DNA of 41,504 nt from Candidatus Iainarchaeum sp. (GCA_002688035.1 NZBU01000005.1:108036-149539), one strand, 5' to 3'. Positions 9,042 to 16,645 are shown, counted from the first letter of the stretch. Made by a program: numbers and translations. Notes: generated by a model not told the origin, from the sequence alone.

Positions 9042-9097
9042 AATCAGGCATCAAAATCTATATGCTTACCCTTTCCATCTTCTCGCATTCTTCTGCG

Positions 9098-9256
9098 TTA
9101 CTCTGCCTGTTGCTTGACCCCCGGTCCAACAATCCCGAAGACGTTGTGCACTTCCTTTTCGAATTCTTTGCCTCTGCGCTCGGCACGCTTACCAAAATTT
9201 TCCCCAAGTCTACCGATTTCCTTTCCAAACTCTTCAAAGTTTTAAAACCAAATCAT
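9098..9256 (-). pseudogene. Small amphipathic-protein gene interrupted by one in-frame stop
   Basis: An ATG at 9256 overlaps the methyltransferase stop in a classical ATGA arrangement. It reads MIWF, then TAA (9244-9242), then stays open for 47 codons in the same frame (NFEEFGKEIGRLGENFGKRA...VFGIVGPGVKQQAE). The Glu/Lys/Arg/Gly/Phe spacing looks like a real amphipathic helix followed by a short hydrophobic patch, as in small archaeal membrane-associated proteins. No start codon exists after the stop. A single change (AAA to TAA) would explain it, so it is a decaying gene, a sequencing error or a readthrough site. Confidence 0.5.
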
Positions 9257-9978
9257 TTCTTGGCAACAAAGTAATGTGTTTCATCGCCATGCTCTGGTTC
9301 CCTAAATAGTGTTCCCAAAACCTTTACCTTTTCAAAACCGGCTTTCTTCAGCGCTCCGGCAATATAGCTTTTTGGGTATGCTCTTTGAAGTACCGTTCCC
9401 TCAATGCGCTTGAACAGGTTATTTCCCTTATCCAAAAAGATTGAAATGTTTATTTCGGAAATGTCTTCATAGAAAATGTCTTCCCACACAAAAAAGTTTT
9501 TCCCAACTCTTCCTGCATAAGATTCCTCTTTGTTCATATTCTCAAAGTATTTTCTGGTGCAGAGTTGGAACACAAATTTTCCCCTTTTTCCCAATGTCTT
9601 GAATGCCGATTCAAAAACCTCGGTCAACTCTTTTTTCTCCAAAAAGTGGTTGAGACAGTCGCAGCTTACAACAAGGTCAAAGTCATTACCCACATTCAAA
9701 TTGCGTGCGTCTCCTTGCCTAAACTTTATTTTCACTTTCTCTTTGTTAGCGTTCTTTCGTGCGACAGTCAACATTTCCTTTGAAGAGTCTACGCCCAAAA
9801 CATTGTGACCTGCCTTTGCCAGGGGCAGGGAGTATTTTCCTGTTCCGCATCCAATATCAAGAACCTTCAACTTTTTCTTACCCAAAAATCTTTGCAGAAA
9901 GGACAGAAAGCTTGTTGAGGGATCAATTGCAGCATCATAGATTAGCGAGATTTCTTTGTAAGAGGTAGCATTCTCCAT
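9253..9978 (-). CDS. Class I SAM-dependent methyltransferase
   Basis: The Rossmann-fold methyltransferase shows motif I VLDIGCGTGKYSLPLA, motif II acidic residue in VLGVDSSKEML, FRQGDARNL and motif IV FDLVVSCDCLNHF. The C-terminal half is all beta/alpha, and the family (methyltransferase 11/25) gives no substrate. ATG 9978 has GGAGT 8 nt upstream; ATG 9996 is an alternative. A longer open frame runs back through tRNA-Asp and cannot be coding. The gene is just downstream of tRNA-Asp, probably on the same transcript. Confidence 0.85.
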   Translation of the reverse strand: MENATSYKEISLIYDAAIDPSTSFLSFLQRFLGKKKLKVLDIGCGTGKYSLPLAKAGHNVLGVDSSKEMLTVARKNANKEKVKIKFRQGDARNLNVGNDFDLVVSCDCLNHFLEKKELTEVFESAFKTLGKRGKFVFQLCTRKYFENMNKEESYAGRVGKNFFVWEDIFYEDISEINISIFLDKGNNLFKRIEGTVLQRAYPKSYIAGALKKAGFEKVKVLGTLFREPEHGDETHYFVAKK

Positions 9979-10007
9979 TTTTTTCGTACTCCACATAAAA
10001 AGTAATT

Positions 10008-10079
10008 CGCCCCGGCCGGGACTCGAACCCGAGTCGCAGCCTCGACAGGGCCGCATCCTAACCGCTAGACTACCGGGGC
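10008..10079 (-). tRNA. tRNA-Asp (GTC)
   Basis: The 72-nt cloverleaf has acceptor GCCCCGG/CCGGGGC, anticodon loop CTGTCGA in a CGGCC/GGCTG stem, T-arm around GGGTTCGAGTCCC and discriminator G. CCA is not encoded. A TTTTTTAAACC element near 10115-10125 (minus strand) is a plausible TATA box. Confidence 0.96.
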
Positions 10080-10174
10080 AAAAAATTCGCCTACTTAGAC
10101 TTTTGAGTAGGGCAAGGTTTAAAAAATTAAATCTAATTGAAATTATCGCCAATTTTGGGCACTTTGGGCAGGGT

Positions 10175-10879
10175 TCAATATCCTGCAAAGTTTTCGACAG
10201 CAACATCTTTTGTCAAAATATCTACATCTTTTGTCAAAAGCTTCTGCATGGCCTCCACGAATTTTGGTGGCCCGGCAATATAGAAGAATGTTTTTGTAAC
10301 ATTTGCAAGATGATTTTCAATCATTTCCTTGTTAATGTATCCTGTTTCCCCTGCCCAGTTCTTCTTTTCTTTTTCGTCCAACTTTGTTAGGGTGTGAACT
10401 ATTTTTGCACTGGTCTTCTCAGCCAATTCATCCAGCTCTTCCCTGAAAACGATTCTTTCCTCTGTGCGGTTACTGTAAAAAATAATAATGTCGCGCTTCA
10501 CTCCCTTGTCCGCCAAGAACTCCAGCATGCTCTTCACAGGAGTTATTCCAATTCCTCCTTGTAGAAAAGCAAGTGGTTTTTCCTTATTTTTCTCAAGTGT
10601 GAATTCACCCATTGGCTCGCTCAACTCTATTTCATGTCCCACTTCTAGAGAATCTAGAGCCTGTTTGTATTTGCTCTCGCTTATGATTGTTGTGAACTCA
10701 ATGTTTTCTTGGCCTGGACCGTTTGAAATAGTAAAATGTTTTTTGAAACTCTTTTCATTCAGTTCAAAGTTGAAGAATGCAAACTGTCCCGCAATATATT
10801 CATATGGCTCTGAGGGTTTAAACATAAATGTCTTTATGCCGGGTACTTCTTCTTTCTTGCTCAAAAATGTTGCTTTCAT
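10175..10879 (-). CDS. Ferredoxin-NADP+ reductase-like flavoprotein
   Basis: The 234-aa protein has an FAD-binding barrel (AGQFAFFNF, then HFTISNGP in place of the usual RxYS) and an NAD(P)-binding domain (FLQGGIGITPVKSML, IFYSNRTEERIVFREEL, FYIAGPPKFVEAMQ). It ends VENFAGY, the aromatic tail that stacks on flavin. No iron-sulfur or globin domain is fused. It probably passes electrons between NAD(P)H and a small redox carrier. It follows the ZIP gene by 22 bp on the same strand. Confidence 0.88.
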   Translation of the reverse strand: MKATFLSKKEEVPGIKTFMFKPSEPYEYIAGQFAFFNFELNEKSFKKHFTISNGPGQENIEFTTIISESKYKQALDSLEVGHEIELSEPMGEFTLEKNKEKPLAFLQGGIGITPVKSMLEFLADKGVKRDIIIFYSNRTEERIVFREELDELAEKTSAKIVHTLTKLDEKEKKNWAGETGYINKEMIENHLANVTKTFFYIAGPPKFVEAMQKLLTKDVDILTKDVAVENFAGY

Positions 10880-10901
10880 TCTATTTCAATCTGCTATTGT
10901 T

Positions 10902-11639
10902 TCATCCCAACCAGGTTTTTGTTCCAACCATAAACGCTATTCCAAGCATGAAGAATATGAAAGCAAGAATTGTTTTCTTGAGGTCCATTTCTTTGTGGAA
11001 CTCAGGGATTAAGTCTGAGGCCGAAATGTAAATGAATCCACCGGCCGCAAACGGCAGCAGAATAGGCATGAGGCCACTTGATGTCCCGAGAAAGAATCCC
11101 AGTATTCCCCCGGCAATGCTTGAGAGCTGTACCAAAAAATTGTATGCCAATGCTTTCTTCCTGTCGTATCCACTGTAAACTAGTACCCCAAAGTCCCCGA
11201 GCTCTTGTGGCAGTTCGTGCCCAAGAATCAACAGAGTTGTTACAATCCCAAAACTAATGTTAACCAGAAAACTTGCGGCAATAATTAATCCATCAATAAA
11301 GTTGTGTATCCCGTCCCCTAGAAGAATAAGCTGGCTTACGGGATGAACATCACAATTTCCTTCATGGCAATGCCGCCAATGCAAAACCCTTTCAATGAGA
11401 AAAAAGAAAATGAATCCAAAGAAGAGATATGCGAAAGCGGCTTCAGGTGTTAGGGTTTCCAAGGACTCTGCGAGCAAATGGAAGAACGCTCCCGCTAACA
11501 ATGCACCTGCCGAAAAGCCGACAAGTGCAAACAATACTTTGTTCAGAGTTTTCTTGCTGCAGAAAAGTGTTACAACCCCAGCTAGTGCAGCTAGGCTATT
11601 GACTATTGTTGCAGCCAGAATCCAAACCAATACACTCAT
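10902..11639 (-). CDS. ZIP-family divalent metal transporter
   Basis: The 245-aa protein has about eight membrane helices. Helix IV carries GDGIHNFIDGLIIAASF and helix V HELPQELGDFGVLVYSG, the two metal-binding signatures of ZIP carriers. A His-containing loop (HWRHCHEGNCDVHP) lies between helices III and IV. It is predicted to import Zn2+ or related metals. It is probably cotranscribed with the downstream FNR-like gene. Confidence 0.93.
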   Translation of the reverse strand: MSVLVWILAATIVNSLAALAGVVTLFCSKKTLNKVLFALVGFSAGALLAGAFFHLLAESLETLTPEAAFAYLFFGFIFFFLIERVLHWRHCHEGNCDVHPVSQLILLGDGIHNFIDGLIIAASFLVNISFGIVTTLLILGHELPQELGDFGVLVYSGYDRKKALAYNFLVQLSSIAGGILGFFLGTSSGLMPILLPFAAGGFIYISASDLIPEFHKEMDLKKTILAFIFFMLGIAFMVGTKTWLG

Positions 11640-11728
11640 AATAACACCTTTTCCCCTGTAACTAATGGGGTTTCTTAATTTAAATAAATTGTCCTAGTTG
11701 TTTTTGAAATATAAAAAAGAAGTAGGAT

Positions 11729-11864
11729 TCCCTCCTCCCGGATTTGCACCGGGGACCTCTCGGTAACCGCTCTTTTCGCGGTGCTCCCTTACGGGAACCA
11801 ATCTCCTTTTTTGGAGATATCAAAAATCTACAGCCGAGCGCTATAACTACTAAGCTAAGGAGGG
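11729..11864 (-). tRNA. tRNA-Tyr (GTA) with a 63-nt intron at position 37/38
   Basis: Acceptor CCCTCCT/AGGAGGG includes the C1-G72 pair typical of archaeal tRNA-Tyr, with discriminator A and no CCA. The anticodon stem is CTCGG/CCGAG with loop CTGTAG|A. The intron is 11765-11827. A canonical bulge-helix-bulge forms: outer anticodon stem, 3-nt bulge (T-T^A), 4-bp helix CTGT/GCGG with wobble pairs, 3-nt bulge (A-G^A) and inner TTTTT/AAAGA-type helix. The intron folds further into hairpins ATCTCC/GGAGAT, TTCCC/GGGA and ACCGC/GCGGT. Confidence 0.93.
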
Positions 11865-11870
11865 TTTCTC

Positions 11871-12791
11871 CTACCTAGATTTGGTTTGAAGTATTTTTAA
11901 AAGTTTTTGGTAACCTATTGGCCAGATAAAACTCACCCATAGCCCAATAAGGCCATATAATAGAAAGCCTCTTGTGTCTCCTTGCTGTCCAAAGCCAAAC
12001 GGAAGCTGTATTCCCGTGAAATAGGGAATTGCAAAAATTAGGATTCCAAGCCCTGCAAAACCAATGCCTTCTTTCAAGAGCAACAGTTTTCCTGTAACTT
12101 TTTCACCTTTAAAACCTAGTTCTTTCAGCAGGAAGAATCCTCCGAAGAAACCCAGAAGCATAGCAGCCAGCGGAACATTTGAGGCAAACACTAGTGCTGC
12201 TGCTCCTAGGATTATGATTGCGATTATTGCAATGCTCTCCATTGCCTTTGTTGGCTTTAGGTGGTGTGAGCGCGCCTCGCTCTTCAAGTATAAAACCAAT
12301 TTTCCAATCAAAAGTCCTAGAACAATTCCTGCAATGACATCTGTTACAAAGTGCACCCCAAGATAAACTCTGGAGAATGCCACTCCAATTACAACTGCGA
12401 AGAACACGATTATTTGGAATTTTTTTAAGTAATGTGAGGCATAGCTCCAGTATGCAGCAGCAAATGTAGCGTGCCCTGATGGAAAAGAGAGATTGCTGTA
12501 AAAATCGTGGATAAGTTGTTTGAACACTTTTGAGTCTGGCCTAAGTCTCCCAAACAATGGCTTTGCAATAGAAATTGCGATCGCAGAAAACAGGCTCAGT
12601 ATTCCTAAGTAGAAAGCATCTTTCTCTCTGTTCCCCCAGTAAAAAATGGTTATAATAAATATCCAAAACAAAGGATGCCCAATAAAGGTGAGCAGTAGCA
12701 TTAGTGGTGTGAGCGGTTCGCTTGCAAGTGCTTGTACTAATGACAAGAACCAGGCGTCAAAGCCGTTTACAATACTAAAGAAGTCAGCCAT
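11871..12791 (-). CDS. PAP2-family membrane phosphatase
   Basis: This is an integral membrane lipid- or polyprenyl-phosphate phosphatase. The three catalytic motifs are present: KPLFGRLRP, SFPSGHATF and SRVYLGVHFVTDV. The first half holds the six-helix PAP2 core. A second hydrophobic part (about 185-305) adds four or more helices with no recognised domain. ATG 12791 follows a TTG and has a TATA-like GTTTAAATAATT about 26 bp upstream and no SD, so it is probably leaderless. It ends 6 bp before tRNA-Tyr. Confidence 0.92.
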   Translation of the reverse strand: MADFFSIVNGFDAWFLSLVQALASEPLTPLMLLLTFIGHPLFWIFIITIFYWGNREKDAFYLGILSLFSAIAISIAKPLFGRLRPDSKVFKQLIHDFYSNLSFPSGHATFAAAYWSYASHYLKKFQIIVFFAVVIGVAFSRVYLGVHFVTDVIAGIVLGLLIGKLVLYLKSEARSHHLKPTKAMESIAIIAIIILGAAALVFASNVPLAAMLLGFFGGFFLLKELGFKGEKVTGKLLLLKEGIGFAGLGILIFAIPYFTGIQLPFGFGQQGDTRGFLLYGLIGLWVSFIWPIGYQKLLKILQTKSR

Positions 12792-12816
12792 CAAGAAGAA
12801 AACTATTCTGAATTAT

Positions 12817-13260
12817 TTAAACCTTTCTTTTCTTCTTTGTTCTTTTCATTCCTGGAATATCAACTTCGCTGTAGTCAACCATCAAACCACAGTTTGCCAG
12901 CGCTTTTCTAAGAGCATATATTTTGCAGAACTGCTGCAATTCCTTTTGCTCGTTCTTCTGCAGTGCAAGATTTTCGGTAATCTCTTTTATTACAGCACTC
13001 ACATTTCTTTTGTTGACAGCTTTTATTGCAGAGGCAATTTCCTCTTCGCTCTTTCCAAATTCTATTTCTGCCAGAGCTGCATCAACTTTTTCGAGGTCAA
13101 CTTCTTTCCGCAGGTTCTCCTCGATTTTCTGATCAAAGCTTGTTCCAAGTGACACTAAAAATTCCATTATCATTTTAGGCCCTGTTTTTTCCTCTATCTT
13201 TAATTTCTTTATTGACTGCCAATCCTTATAGTTTGCCACAAATTGAATTACGTTTTCCAT
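12817..13260 (-). CDS. Conserved-looking hypothetical helical protein (possibly DUF2666-like)
   Basis: The 147-aa soluble protein is mostly alpha-helical. It starts ENVIQFVANYKDWQSIKKLK and has a Lys/Arg-rich end (KRTKKKRKV) that could bind nucleic acid. I am not sure of the family; the opening resembles archaeal DUF2666 proteins. The start is firm: GGAGG lies 7 nt before ATG 13260. The gene lies between tRNA-Thr and the PAP2 gene on the same strand. Confidence 0.75.
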   Translation of the reverse strand: MENVIQFVANYKDWQSIKKLKIEEKTGPKMIMEFLVSLGTSFDQKIEENLRKEVDLEKVDAALAEIEFGKSEEEIASAIKAVNKRNVSAVIKEITENLALQKNEQKELQQFCKIYALRKALANCGLMVDYSEVDIPGMKRTKKKRKV

Positions 13261-13285
13261 TAAAATGCCTCCGGGTCTTATTGCA

Positions 13286-13358
13286 AGCCTCGAGAGGGAT
13301 TCGAACCCTCGACCTGCCGCTTACAAGGCGGCTGCTCTAGCCACTGAGCTACCGAGGC
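13286..13358 (-). tRNA. tRNA-Thr (TGT)
   Basis: The 73-nt cloverleaf has acceptor GCCTCGG/TCGAGGC, anticodon loop CTTGTAA in a GCCGC/GCGGC stem and T-arm GAGGGTTCGAATCCCTC. Discriminator U73 fits archaeal Thr. CCA is not encoded. A TATA-like CTTTTTAAAT (13391-13400 region) lies upstream and is shared with the divergent gene at 13420. Confidence 0.96.
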
Positions 13359-13390
13359 ATTTCTGCCTAAAAACTATTTCTTGATAACCA

Positions 13391-13400
13391 TTTAAAAAGT
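13391..13400. promoter_or_regulatory. Shared TATA element (tRNA-Thr / YkgJ-type gene)
   Basis: TTTAAAAAGT is centred 25 bp upstream of ATG 13420 (plus) and about 37 bp from the tRNA-Thr 5' end (minus). It is the only TATA-like box in the 61-bp gap. Confidence 0.45.
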
Positions 13401-13419
13401 ATGCAACACAAGCTCTTTG

Positions 13420-14052
13420 ATGAAGCTTGATTGTATTGGCCTGTCCTGCAGCGAGTGCTGTCAGCGTTACTGGATTACTCTCCTGCCAAAGGAAGCCAGA
13501 CGAATGGCCAAAGCCCTTGGTATAAGTGAGAAAGAGTTCATTCAAAAGAAATGCGTTCTCATTGTTCACTTTTATTCCACTAAAACCAGGAAAGGTTTAA
13601 CTGTAAATACCGAGCTTTTGCCTTCATCGGTGGCCAAGTTTGTTGAAAAAGAATTTGTTATGCCCCCCTACTTTTTGGTTCTACCTTCGCTGGCTTTGAA
13701 GAGAGACAGAAACGGACATTGCACCCTGCTCAAAAAGGGAAAATGCGTAGTCCATGAGGTTGCTCCTATAGTATGCAGTCTTTTTCCTTTTGTTGCTTTA
13801 AGCAAGCGCACTCTCCCTGAGATCTATCCTTTCTGTGTTGCACTTCAGCAAAAAGAATTTGAGAAAATCAATGGAACAGTTGACCAAAAACAAAAGGAGC
13901 GCGTCAACAAGTACTTTGCTCAAATAGAAAAAAACGGTTTCTCAAGCCAGTGGACTTATTTGCCATCCAAAGGTTTGGTTTTACTTGAGGGAAAATTGGA
14001 GTTCCAGATTTCCAGAAAAGAGTTTTTGCAGTTGATTGCACCATTTTCCTAA
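13420..14052 (+). CDS. YkgJ-type Cys-cluster protein
   Basis: The 210-aa protein has the zinc- or iron-chelating Cys cluster pattern: CSECC near the N-terminus, NGHCTLLKKGKCVVHEVAPIVCSLFPF in the middle and a further Cys in YPFCVA. The order C-x2-CC ... C-x6-C-x2-H-x4-P-x2-C-x2-FPF is diagnostic for the family, whose role is not known. ATG 13420 is used because the TATA box fits a leaderless start; a TTG precedes it. It converges on the DUF116 gene with a 4-bp stop overlap. Confidence 0.85.
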   Translation: MKLDCIGLSCSECCQRYWITLLPKEARRMAKALGISEKEFIQKKCVLIVHFYSTKTRKGLTVNTELLPSSVAKFVEKEFVMPPYFLVLPSLALKRDRNGHCTLLKKGKCVVHEVAPIVCSLFPFVALSKRTLPEIYPFCVALQQKEFEKINGTVDQKQKERVNKYFAQIEKNGFSSQWTYLPSKGLVLLEGKLEFQISRKEFLQLIAPFS

Positions 14053-14612
14053 TTTTTGTCAATAAGCATCATTTTTTCTCTTACTTCTATCAAATTAGCT
14101 TTCGTATCCTTACACCCGTCATAGAGTAATAGAGCTGCTTGGGGGGCAATTTGTGTTCCATAAAACTTTTCAAAACCCATGTTTGCCTCGTCATAGCAGC
14201 ATACTCCCAAAACCGCTTTTGGCTTGTATTTTTGCACAAGCTTTTGAACCATGCTCCCCCCAGGACAAACAAACACATATCCATATCCAATTTCTTTTGC
14301 CAGTCCAATTAGGTCTGTAATCTGGCATTTGCCACATCTTTGGCATTCTAGTCCTTCATCGCCATAGGGGGCCTTGCATTTTGCACTATTTTTCAAACAA
14401 TGCGGAATAAACAGGGCTCTATCCTTGAATGGAATTCGCCTATAGCCAAATTCGTTCATCTTGTTTCTGAGTTCAATGTGAGTATAGTTCACAAGCCGGT
14501 CACTCAAACCAAATTTCTTTGCAATGGCCTGCGTTGTTTTCGCAACATCTAGGTGTGTTGTCTTATCCGCGAGTATTGCAATATACTCTTTTATCTTTGA
14601 AGTAGAACTCAT
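14049..14612 (-). CDS. DUF116 family Cys-rich protein
   Basis: The 187-aa protein shows the DUF116 layout: FIPHCLKNSAKCKAP, then GLECQRCGKCQITDL, GYGYVFVCPGGSMV and AVLGVCCYDEANMGF. The C-x2-C-x2-C cluster plus IPHCL Cys suggest a metal site. The function is unknown; in methanogens it neighbours redox and cofactor genes. ATG 14612 has GGGAG 4-5 nt upstream, and TTATTTAAC near 14644-14652 (minus strand) is a likely TATA box. Confidence 0.85.
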   Translation of the reverse strand: MSSTSKIKEYIAILADKTTHLDVAKTTQAIAKKFGLSDRLVNYTHIELRNKMNEFGYRRIPFKDRALFIPHCLKNSAKCKAPYGDEGLECQRCGKCQITDLIGLAKEIGYGYVFVCPGGSMVQKLVQKYKPKAVLGVCCYDEANMGFEKFYGTQIAPQAALLLYDGCKDTKANLIEVREKMMLIDKN

Positions 14613-14650
14613 TTAACTCCCAATAGAAATTCGTTGCAAAAATGTTAAAT

Positions 14651-14707
14651 AAGTGCCTATTGCAGAGAACCAATTATTTCAAGTGCCTGTTACAAATGGT
14701 TAATTGG
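14651..14707. repeat. Direct and inverted repeats in a divergent intergenic region
   Basis: AAGTGCCT occurs at 14651-14658 and 14681-14688, exactly 30 bp apart, with similar following bases. CCAATTA at 14670-14676 is inverted as TAATTGG at 14701-14707. The block lies between the DUF116 promoter and the helicase promoter, so operators for either gene are possible. Confidence 0.45.
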
Positions 14708-14750
14708 GCCTAAAAACCTTATTTTACTCTTTTGCTCTGTATTCAGCGCC

Positions 14751-14907
14751 CTTTAAAATGGTTTCCAATCGCGTATTATGTATACGAAAAGATAAGGGAA
14801 CTCTATTTTTTTCTCAATTGAAAAACTTTGCCGCGGTTTGCGGAATAGCGTTTTTTTGACTTTTTGCAAAAACATAGGCTCTACTGAGCCGAAGGAGTTG
14901 AATAACT
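14751..14907 (+). promoter_or_regulatory. Promoter and structured 5' leader of the DEAD-box helicase gene
   Basis: CTTTAAAAT at 14751-14759 is a TATA candidate that would start RNA near 14783, giving a leader of about 125 nt, which is long for this genome. The leader holds CGTAT/ATACG (14772-14786), CCGC/GCGG (14831-14843) followed by T7 (14851-14857), and GGCTC/GAGCC (14877-14890) directly against the SD GAAGGAG (14891-14897). A U-tract after a hairpin and a stem touching the SD suggest attenuation or RNA-structure control. Confidence 0.45.
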
Positions 14908-16011
14908 TTGAAATTTGAAGAATTTAATATCAGCGACAGCCTCAAGCAGGCTATCAGAGAAAAAGGCTTTGAAAAGCCATCGGATGTACAGGAACAGGTT
15001 ATTCCTGTTGCCCTGCAGGGAAAGGACCTTGTGGGAAAATCCAAGACAGGAACAGGTAAAACTGCAGCTTTTGCAATTCCACTTATTGAAAACATTAGGC
15101 GCGGCCAAACATTTTCCGCTCTAATAATTACGCCAACAAGAGAACTTGCAATCCAGGTTAAGACTGAGATTGCATCTCTTTCAAATAGCAGTGGAATCAA
15201 AGTGGTTGCTGTTTTTGGAGGCGAAAGCGTTCAAAAGCAAATAGGCTTGCTCAAAATCAAGCCTGAGATAATTGTCGGAACCCCTGGAAGACTACTTGAC
15301 TTTATTGGGAGAGGGAATCTTGACTTTTCAAAAGCAGGTTTTCTGATTTTGGATGAGGCAGACCGAATGTTTGACATGGGTTTTAGAGATGATATCGAAA
15401 AGATTATCGGGAGTTTCCCAAGGGAGAGGCAGACAATGCTTTTCTCTGCAACAATGCCGGAAACTATTAAGGATATGGTGGACAGGCACCTCAAAGAAGA
15501 CAAGATCTTCTTTAACCTTAGTGAGGATGATTCTCCGGTTGATGAAGTCGAGCAGTATTACATTATGTTAAATCGGAACCAGAAGATTGATGCCCTACAA
15601 GACATCATAAACTGGGACAACAATGTCAAAACACTGGTATTCTGCAGAACCAAGAGAACTGTTGACTGGCTTGAGAAGCAGCTTTCAAGGCGCAGGATAA
15701 ACGCCATTGCCTTACATGGAGACAAAAGGCAAAGTGCAAGAAACGCAATCCTCAACAAGTTCAAGAACATGCAGGGCGGAGTTCTCATTGCAACAGACAT
15801 TGTTGCCAGGGGAATTCACGTTGACAACATTGGGCATGTCGTGAACTTCGATGCTTTAGATGAAACTGAAACCTACCTACACCGAATTGGTAGAACAGCC
15901 AGGCAGGGAAAAAGGGGAATCGCAGTAAGCCTTTGCTCTAATGTAATGGAACTCGAGAACCTCGAGAGAATCGGCAGACAAATTAATGCTGAGATAAGCG
16001 AGCTGCGGTAA
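14908..16011 (+). CDS. DEAD-box RNA helicase
   Basis: The 367-aa protein is the minimal two-RecA helicase core without tail. Motifs in order are Q motif (FEKPSDVQEQVIP), I SKTGTGKT, Ia PTRELA, Ib TPGRLLDF, II LDEADRMFDMGF, III FSAT, IV TLVFCRTKRTV, V IATDIVARGIHV and VI HRIGRTARQGKRG (the usual GRTGR is GRTAR). It unwinds RNA, typically in ribosome or mRNA metabolism and cold response. The start is TTG 14908, with SD GGAG 10 nt upstream. Confidence 0.96.
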   Translation: MKFEEFNISDSLKQAIREKGFEKPSDVQEQVIPVALQGKDLVGKSKTGTGKTAAFAIPLIENIRRGQTFSALIITPTRELAIQVKTEIASLSNSSGIKVVAVFGGESVQKQIGLLKIKPEIIVGTPGRLLDFIGRGNLDFSKAGFLILDEADRMFDMGFRDDIEKIIGSFPRERQTMLFSATMPETIKDMVDRHLKEDKIFFNLSEDDSPVDEVEQYYIMLNRNQKIDALQDIINWDNNVKTLVFCRTKRTVDWLEKQLSRRRINAIALHGDKRQSARNAILNKFKNMQGGVLIATDIVARGIHVDNIGHVVNFDALDETETYLHRIGRTARQGKRGIAVSLCSNVMELENLERIGRQINAEISELR

Positions 16012-16070
16012 AAACTAGCTCCTTATTCCTGGATTTTTTCTAAAGCAGGTAACTTGCCCTCTTGGTACGT

Positions 16071-16086
16071 CCAGCCGGGATTCTCA
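16071..16086. repeat. 16-bp direct repeat, left copy (tRNA-Glu 3'-end-like)
   Basis: CCAGCCGGGATTCTCA occurs here and at 16630-16645. Its first 13 bases equal the 3' end of tRNA-Glu at 17354-17366. This copy overlaps the stop codon of the RelE-like gene. Confidence 0.75.
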
Positions 16087-16338
16087 CGGTTTCCTGTACG
16101 CTTTTTTCCTGTGTTCGATCTTTGCAATTATTATTGTGTTTCCTTTTATAGAGAATACTACCCGGTATTTTCCTGTATGTTCGCTTCTTTTGTTCTTGAA
16201 AACATTTGAAAGAGGTTTTGCAAGAAATGGCTTTTCCGCGATCTTTTCAACGCCTTTCAAAACTTGCATTGCAATTGATTTATCGAGTTTCTTTAATTCT
16301 CTTCTTGCGCGAGAGGAGTACTCGATTTCATAAACCAT
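16084..16338 (-). CDS. relE: RelE/ParE-family toxin
   Basis: The 84-aa basic protein has the RelE/ParE fold signature: YEIEYSSRARRELKKLDK at the N-terminus, PFLAKPLSNVFKNKRSEHTGKYRVVFSIKGNTIII in the core and the final KIEHRKKAYRKP. The terminal HRKKAY segment with basic residues fits RelE mRNA-cleaving toxins. It lies 3 bp after its antitoxin gene. Its stop codon is inside the left copy of a 16-bp repeat. Confidence 0.9.
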   Translation of the reverse strand: MVYEIEYSSRARRELKKLDKSIAMQVLKGVEKIAEKPFLAKPLSNVFKNKRSEHTGKYRVVFSIKGNTIIIAKIEHRKKAYRKP

Positions 16339-16341
16339 TTC

Positions 16342-16560
16342 TTAAAGCCCCAATTCCTCTAGAAGCCGTTTGTGTGAAATAGTCTTTCCTTCCTTGTGTT
16401 CCCTCTCAGCTTTCGCCACTGCTTTCAAATCATCCAAAAGCTCCGCGTCCTGAATTTTTTGCTCAATTGCCTGCCTTGCAACCTCACTCCACTTAAATTC
16501 AGGGTGGGATTTCATTTTCTTATACAACGGTTCAGGCATAGCCAAAGTAACATTAACCAA
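16342..16560 (-). CDS. Ribbon-helix-helix antitoxin
   Basis: The roughly 72-aa protein begins VNVTLAMPEPLYKKMKSHPE and continues FKWSEVARQAIEQKIQD, a typical archaeal RHH DNA-binding domain. A charged toxin-binding tail (KAEREHKEGKTISHKRLLEELGL) follows. TTG 16560 is chosen because GGTGA (16570-16566) lies 5 nt upstream and homologues begin at this strand; GTG 16569 is inside the SD. It is likely autoregulated through the palindrome at 16579-16596. Confidence 0.88.
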   Translation of the reverse strand: MVNVTLAMPEPLYKKMKSHPEFKWSEVARQAIEQKIQDAELLDDLKAVAKAEREHKEGKTISHKRLLEELGL

Positions 16561-16578
16561 TAAAATCACCTATTTATA

Positions 16579-16596
16579 ATATGTGCACACACATAT
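16579..16596 (-). promoter_or_regulatory. Operator palindrome of the toxin-antitoxin promoter
   Basis: ATATGTG-CACA-CACATAT is a perfect 7-bp inverted repeat. It lies between a TATA-like TTTAAATA (about 16594-16603, minus strand) and the expected RNA start near 16574. This is where an RHH antitoxin would block transcription. Confidence 0.65.
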
Positions 16597-16629
16597 TTAA
16601 ATTTATTGCCTTAAGAAACAGAAAGTGCC

Positions 16630-16645
16630 CCAGCCGGGATTCTCA
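16630..16645. repeat. 16-bp direct repeat, right copy (tRNA-Glu 3'-end-like)
   Basis: CCAGCCGGGATTCTCA is identical to 16071-16086. The tRNA-like match is longer here: 16627-16642 equals the last 16 bases of tRNA-Glu in the same orientation. The two copies enclose the toxin-antitoxin pair, 559 bp apart. Confidence 0.75.

Noticed and set aside
9979-10206. N-terminal extension of the methyltransferase frame
   Set aside because: It reads through the intact tRNA-Asp and its promoter; starts at 9996 or 9978 fit the family.
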